From Anaerolineales bacterium (GTDB taxonomy: Bacteria > Chloroflexota > Anaerolineae > Anaerolineales > E44-bin32), in NCBI GenBank assembly GCA_023250385.1, contig JAHFAU010000016.1, positions 1-15,770 on the forward strand: 15,770 nucleotides of DNA, written 5' to 3'. A program made the translations under genes and the position numbers. This document shows, one piece after another, positions 14,054 to 15,770 of the stretch. The notes beneath the pieces were generated by a model. It saw only the letters and a list, made by a program, of their open reading frames with translations, was not told the DNA's origin and did no database searches. Within the stretch, counting starts at the first letter, position 1, and every line of letters begins with the position of its first letter.

Positions 14054-14599
14054 ATGGGAACTCGTGTGACAGCGTCGGAGATCCTCTTCAGGGGGAAAGT
14101 CTTCGAGCTTCGGAGAGATCGAATCATGTTTGAGGACGGGCGAGAGTCTTCGGTGGACGTAGTCGTCCATCCGGGCGCGGTCGCCCTGATCCCAATCGAC
14201 GAGCGAAAGCAAATCTGGTTTGTGCGCCAGTACCGCCATGCCTCCGGTGGCGAACTCTTGGAGCTGCCGGCAGGAACTTTGGAGCGCGGCGAACCTCCCG
14301 AGCAGTGCGCCGAGCGGGAATGTCAGGAAGAGATCGGGATGTCGCCCGGGAAGCTGGAGCACCTGGGAGGGTTCTTCCTGGCTCCCGGATACTCGACCGA
14401 GTGGCTCGGAGTATACCTGGCCAGCGAGCTGCGCCCGGATCCGCGGCCGGGCGACGCTGATGAGGCAATCCAGGTGGAGAAGCTGAGCCTTGGGCGGGTG
14501 ACTGAATTGATCGAGAGCGGCGAACTGCGAGACGCCAAGAGCTTGGCGGCCCTCCTGCTGGCCGGACCGCGGCTGGGGTTGGCTCGGGGTCGTAGTTGA
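14054..14599 (+). CDS. NUDIX hydrolase, ADP-ribose pyrophosphatase-like
   Basis: 181 residues, the usual length of the ADP-ribose pyrophosphatase branch (NudF/YqkG-like), which hydrolyses ADP-ribose to AMP and ribose 5-phosphate with Mg2+. The Nudix box is complete at 74-96: Gly74, five residues, Glu80, seven residues, Arg88-Glu89, then the Glu92-Glu93 pair, Gly95 and Met96. Upstream are VDVVVHPGAVALIPID and WFVRQYRHASGGELLELPAGT, the strand and Arg-rich stretch typical of ADP-ribose enzymes. Downstream is FFLAPGYSTEWLGVYLA, typical of the same branch. The exact substrate cannot be fixed from sequence. AGGGG (14043-14047) precedes ATG 14054 by six bases. No promoter is visible between it and the strong terminator just upstream, so it may depend on read-through or a cryptic start. 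Confidence 0.9.
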   Translation: MGTRVTASEILFRGKVFELRRDRIMFEDGRESSVDVVVHPGAVALIPIDERKQIWFVRQYRHASGGELLELPAGTLERGEPPEQCAERECQEEIGMSPGKLEHLGGFFLAPGYSTEWLGVYLASELRPDPRPGDADEAIQVEKLSLGRVTELIESGELRDAKSLAALLLAGPRLGLARGRS

Positions 14600-14601
14600 C
14601 A

Positions 14602-14610
14602 TGGTATACT
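14602..14610 (+). promoter_or_regulatory. extended -10 promoter for rplS
   Basis: TG (14602-14603), one base, then TATACT (14605-14610), a five-of-six match. It starts right after the NUDIX stop codon. Transcription should begin near 14617, immediately before the leader hairpin. A perfect TTGACA at 14596-14601 is only three bases upstream of the -10 and cannot serve as its -35. Confidence 0.6.
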
Positions 14611-14619
14611 TTCCGGCCG

Positions 14620-14644
14620 CGCCGCCCCCACCCCCGGGGCGGCG
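14620..14644 (+). promoter_or_regulatory. GC-rich hairpin at the 5' end of the rplS leader
   Basis: CGCCGCCCC (14620-14628) pairs perfectly with GGGGCGGCG (14636-14644) around a seven-base C-rich loop. It begins a few bases after the predicted transcription start and ends 18 bases before ATG 14663. No T-tract follows, so it is not a normal terminator. It may stabilise the message or be an autoregulatory site for ribosomal protein L19; that is inference. Confidence 0.45.
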
Positions 14645-14662
14645 GGCATTGTGTAAACCAAA

Positions 14663-15001
14663 ATGACCGATCAAGTGCAGGCCCCGGCCAATCCAAACAT
14701 TCCCCAACTGCAGCCGGGCGACTCGGTAAGTGTGCATGTCCGGGTCCGGGAGGGCGACAATGAGCGGGTGCAGGAATTCCGCGGCACGGTGATTCGGCTG
14801 CGCAAAGGCGGAAACAACGCCAACTTTACCGTCCGCCGGATCGCCTCCCATGGGATCGGCGTCGAACGTACCTTCCTGCTGCGCTCGCCCCGCATCGAGA
14901 AGGTTGAGATCCGCCGACAGGCTCACGTTCGCCGGGCTCAGCTGTACTACCTGCGCGGCCGCAAAGGCAAGCGCGCCCGCCTGGCGGCCAAGCGCAGCTG
15001 A
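14663..15001 (+). CDS. rplS: 50S ribosomal protein L19
   Basis: A large-subunit ribosomal protein located at the interface with the small subunit. 112 residues, a normal length. Signatures are QPGDSVSVHVRVREG (17-31), VQEFRGTVIRLRKGG, FTVRRIASHGIGVERTFLLRSPRI (about 55-78), and the basic VRRAQLYYLRGRKGKRARL near the C-terminus. The first 14 residues are a variable extension. ATG 14663 has no Shine-Dalgarno sequence; it follows an extended -10 promoter and a stable leader hairpin. The common bacterial neighbours of rplS (trmD, rimM, rpsP) are absent here; instead murI follows after nine bases, so the two are probably co-transcribed. Confidence 0.97.
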   Translation: MTDQVQAPANPNIPQLQPGDSVSVHVRVREGDNERVQEFRGTVIRLRKGGNNANFTVRRIASHGIGVERTFLLRSPRIEKVEIRRQAHVRRAQLYYLRGRKGKRARLAAKRS

Positions 15002-15010
15002 TCCCGCCCG

Positions 15011-15770
15011 ATGAGCGGGGCAGCCATCGGCGTCTTTGACTCCGGCGTCGGCGGCCTCTCAATCCTGCGCGAGATCCACAACCAGCTACCCAACGAGCCG
15101 CTGCTCTACTTTGCCGATCAGGCAAATGTTCCGTACGGCCCGCGTCCCTTGAGTCAGGTCCGTCAGTTCTCGCACGCCATCACCCGCTTCCTGCTGGAAG
15201 GGCAGTGCAAATTGATCGTGGTCGCCTGCAACACGGCCTCGGCCGCCGCCCTGCGTCAGCTGCGGGAATCATTTCCAGACACGCCCTTTGTCGGTATGGA
15301 GCCGGCGGTCAAGCCGGCGGCGGAAATCACCCAATTGAAGCGGGTGGCTGTGCTCGCCACTTCGGCGACGTTTCAGGGGGAGTTGTTCGCTTCGGTGGTC
15401 GAGCGCTTCGCCCAGGGAGTCGAGGTGATTCAGATCGTGCTGCCGGGGTTGGTGGAGCGGATAGAAGCCGGCGATGTCGCGGGGGCCGAGACCCGCAAGC
15501 TACTGCAGACACGGCTTGACCGTCTAGGAGATCAACGGGTCGACACCCTGGTGCTCGCCTGCACCCACTATGCCTTTGTCATCCCGCTCGTGGAGCAGAT
15601 CCTTGGGCCGGGGATCCGGGTGATCGACCCCGCGCCGGCCATCGCCCGCCAAACCGGGAGGCTGCTGGAGGCCCGGGGATTGATCGGAGGCCCCGATCCA
15701 TCCGCACAGGTACGCTATCTGACCAGCGGAGATCCGCAGGCCTTTCGCAACGCCGTACTGCGGTTAATCG
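15011..15770 (+). CDS. murI: glutamate racemase (3' truncated by window edge)
   Basis: Converts L-glutamate to D-glutamate for peptidoglycan, without a cofactor, using two cysteines. The frame is open from ATG 15011 to the end of the window, 253 codons without stop; full enzymes are about 260-290 residues, so only the last few dozen residues at most are missing. Motifs: GVFDSGVGGLS (7-17) with Asp10 and Ser11, YFADQANVPYG, VVACNTASA with catalytic Cys73, and LACTHYAF with catalytic Cys184 and His186. Aspartate racemase relatives share the fold, but DSGVGGLS and CNTASA are the glutamate racemase forms. It lies nine bases after rplS with no Shine-Dalgarno sequence, so it is probably translated by coupling. 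It implies a peptidoglycan wall. Confidence 0.95.
   Translation, partial: MSGAAIGVFDSGVGGLSILREIHNQLPNEPLLYFADQANVPYGPRPLSQVRQFSHAITRFLLEGQCKLIVVACNTASAAALRQLRESFPDTPFVGMEPAVKPAAEITQLKRVAVLATSATFQGELFASVVERFAQGVEVIQIVLPGLVERIEAGDVAGAETRKLLQTRLDRLGDQRVDTLVLACTHYAFVIPLVEQILGPGIRVIDPAPAIARQTGRLLEARGLIGGPDPSAQVRYLTSGDPQAFRNAVLRLI

Noticed and set aside
14596..14601. Perfect TTGACA -35 hexamer before rplS
   Set aside because: Only three bases separate it from the -10 box at 14605, so it cannot act as its -35; no -10 lies 16-18 bases downstream, where the leader hairpin is.
13796..14926. Reverse-strand open frame of 376 codons across the lipoprotein end, NUDIX and rplS
   Set aside because: It crosses a terminator, a promoter and three well-supported genes, and shows no recognisable domain.

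Overview
The window is GC-rich and gene-dense, with every recognisable gene on the + strand. It looks like a chromosomal segment of a bacterium, most likely a member of the Chloroflexota. The bacterial signs are murI, rplS, a DnaB-type helicase, a lipoprotein with a lipobox, and sigma70-like promoters. The phylum is an inference. It rests on an archaeal-type mevalonate cassette (class II HMG-CoA reductase, archaeal-type HMG-CoA synthase, thiolase-like protein, DUF35 protein) inside a bacterial genome, next to a DnaD-domain protein and a DnaC-like loader. I see no phage, insertion-sequence, CRISPR or plasmid signature.

Layout. (1) 2-2276: the 3' part of a possible SPFH/band-7 protein, psuG (pseudouridine-5'-phosphate glycosidase) and a bifunctional-nuclease-family (DUF151) gene. 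(2) 2334-5913: a primosome block. It holds dnaB, a DnaD-domain protein, and a DnaC-like loader with two complete AAA+ modules in one chain; the last two genes overlap. (3) 5914-8694: tRNA-Glu(UUC) behind an extended -10 promoter, a REC-GGDEF diguanylate cyclase, an NDUFA9-like atypical SDR, and a stand-alone receiver protein closed by a strong terminator. (4) 8765-9036: a 71-residue two-helix membrane protein with a good sigma70 promoter. (5) 9107-13196: the mevalonate cassette, closed by a terminator. (6) 13302-14034: a two-LysM lipoprotein between its own promoter and terminator. (7) 14054-15770: a NUDIX ADP-ribose pyrophosphatase-like gene, rplS with a leader hairpin, and murI, which runs off the right edge.

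How the genes work together. dnaB, the DnaD-like protein and the DnaC-like ATPase together look like a helicase plus its loading apparatus. The mevalonate cassette should condense acetyl-CoA to HMG-CoA and reduce it to mevalonate for isoprenoid synthesis. In archaea the thiolase, HMG-CoA synthase and DUF35 protein form one channelling complex, and the gene order here fits that. The most unusual observation is that the thiolase-like protein has Gly where the nucleophilic Cys is expected and Glu in place of the His of the GHP motif. It may therefore be a non-canonical or structural partner rather than an ordinary thiolase.

Several genes have no recognisable Shine-Dalgarno sequence (the nuclease gene, dnaB, the DnaD-like gene, the DUF35 gene, rplS, murI), while others have strong ones. 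This suggests mixed initiation modes.
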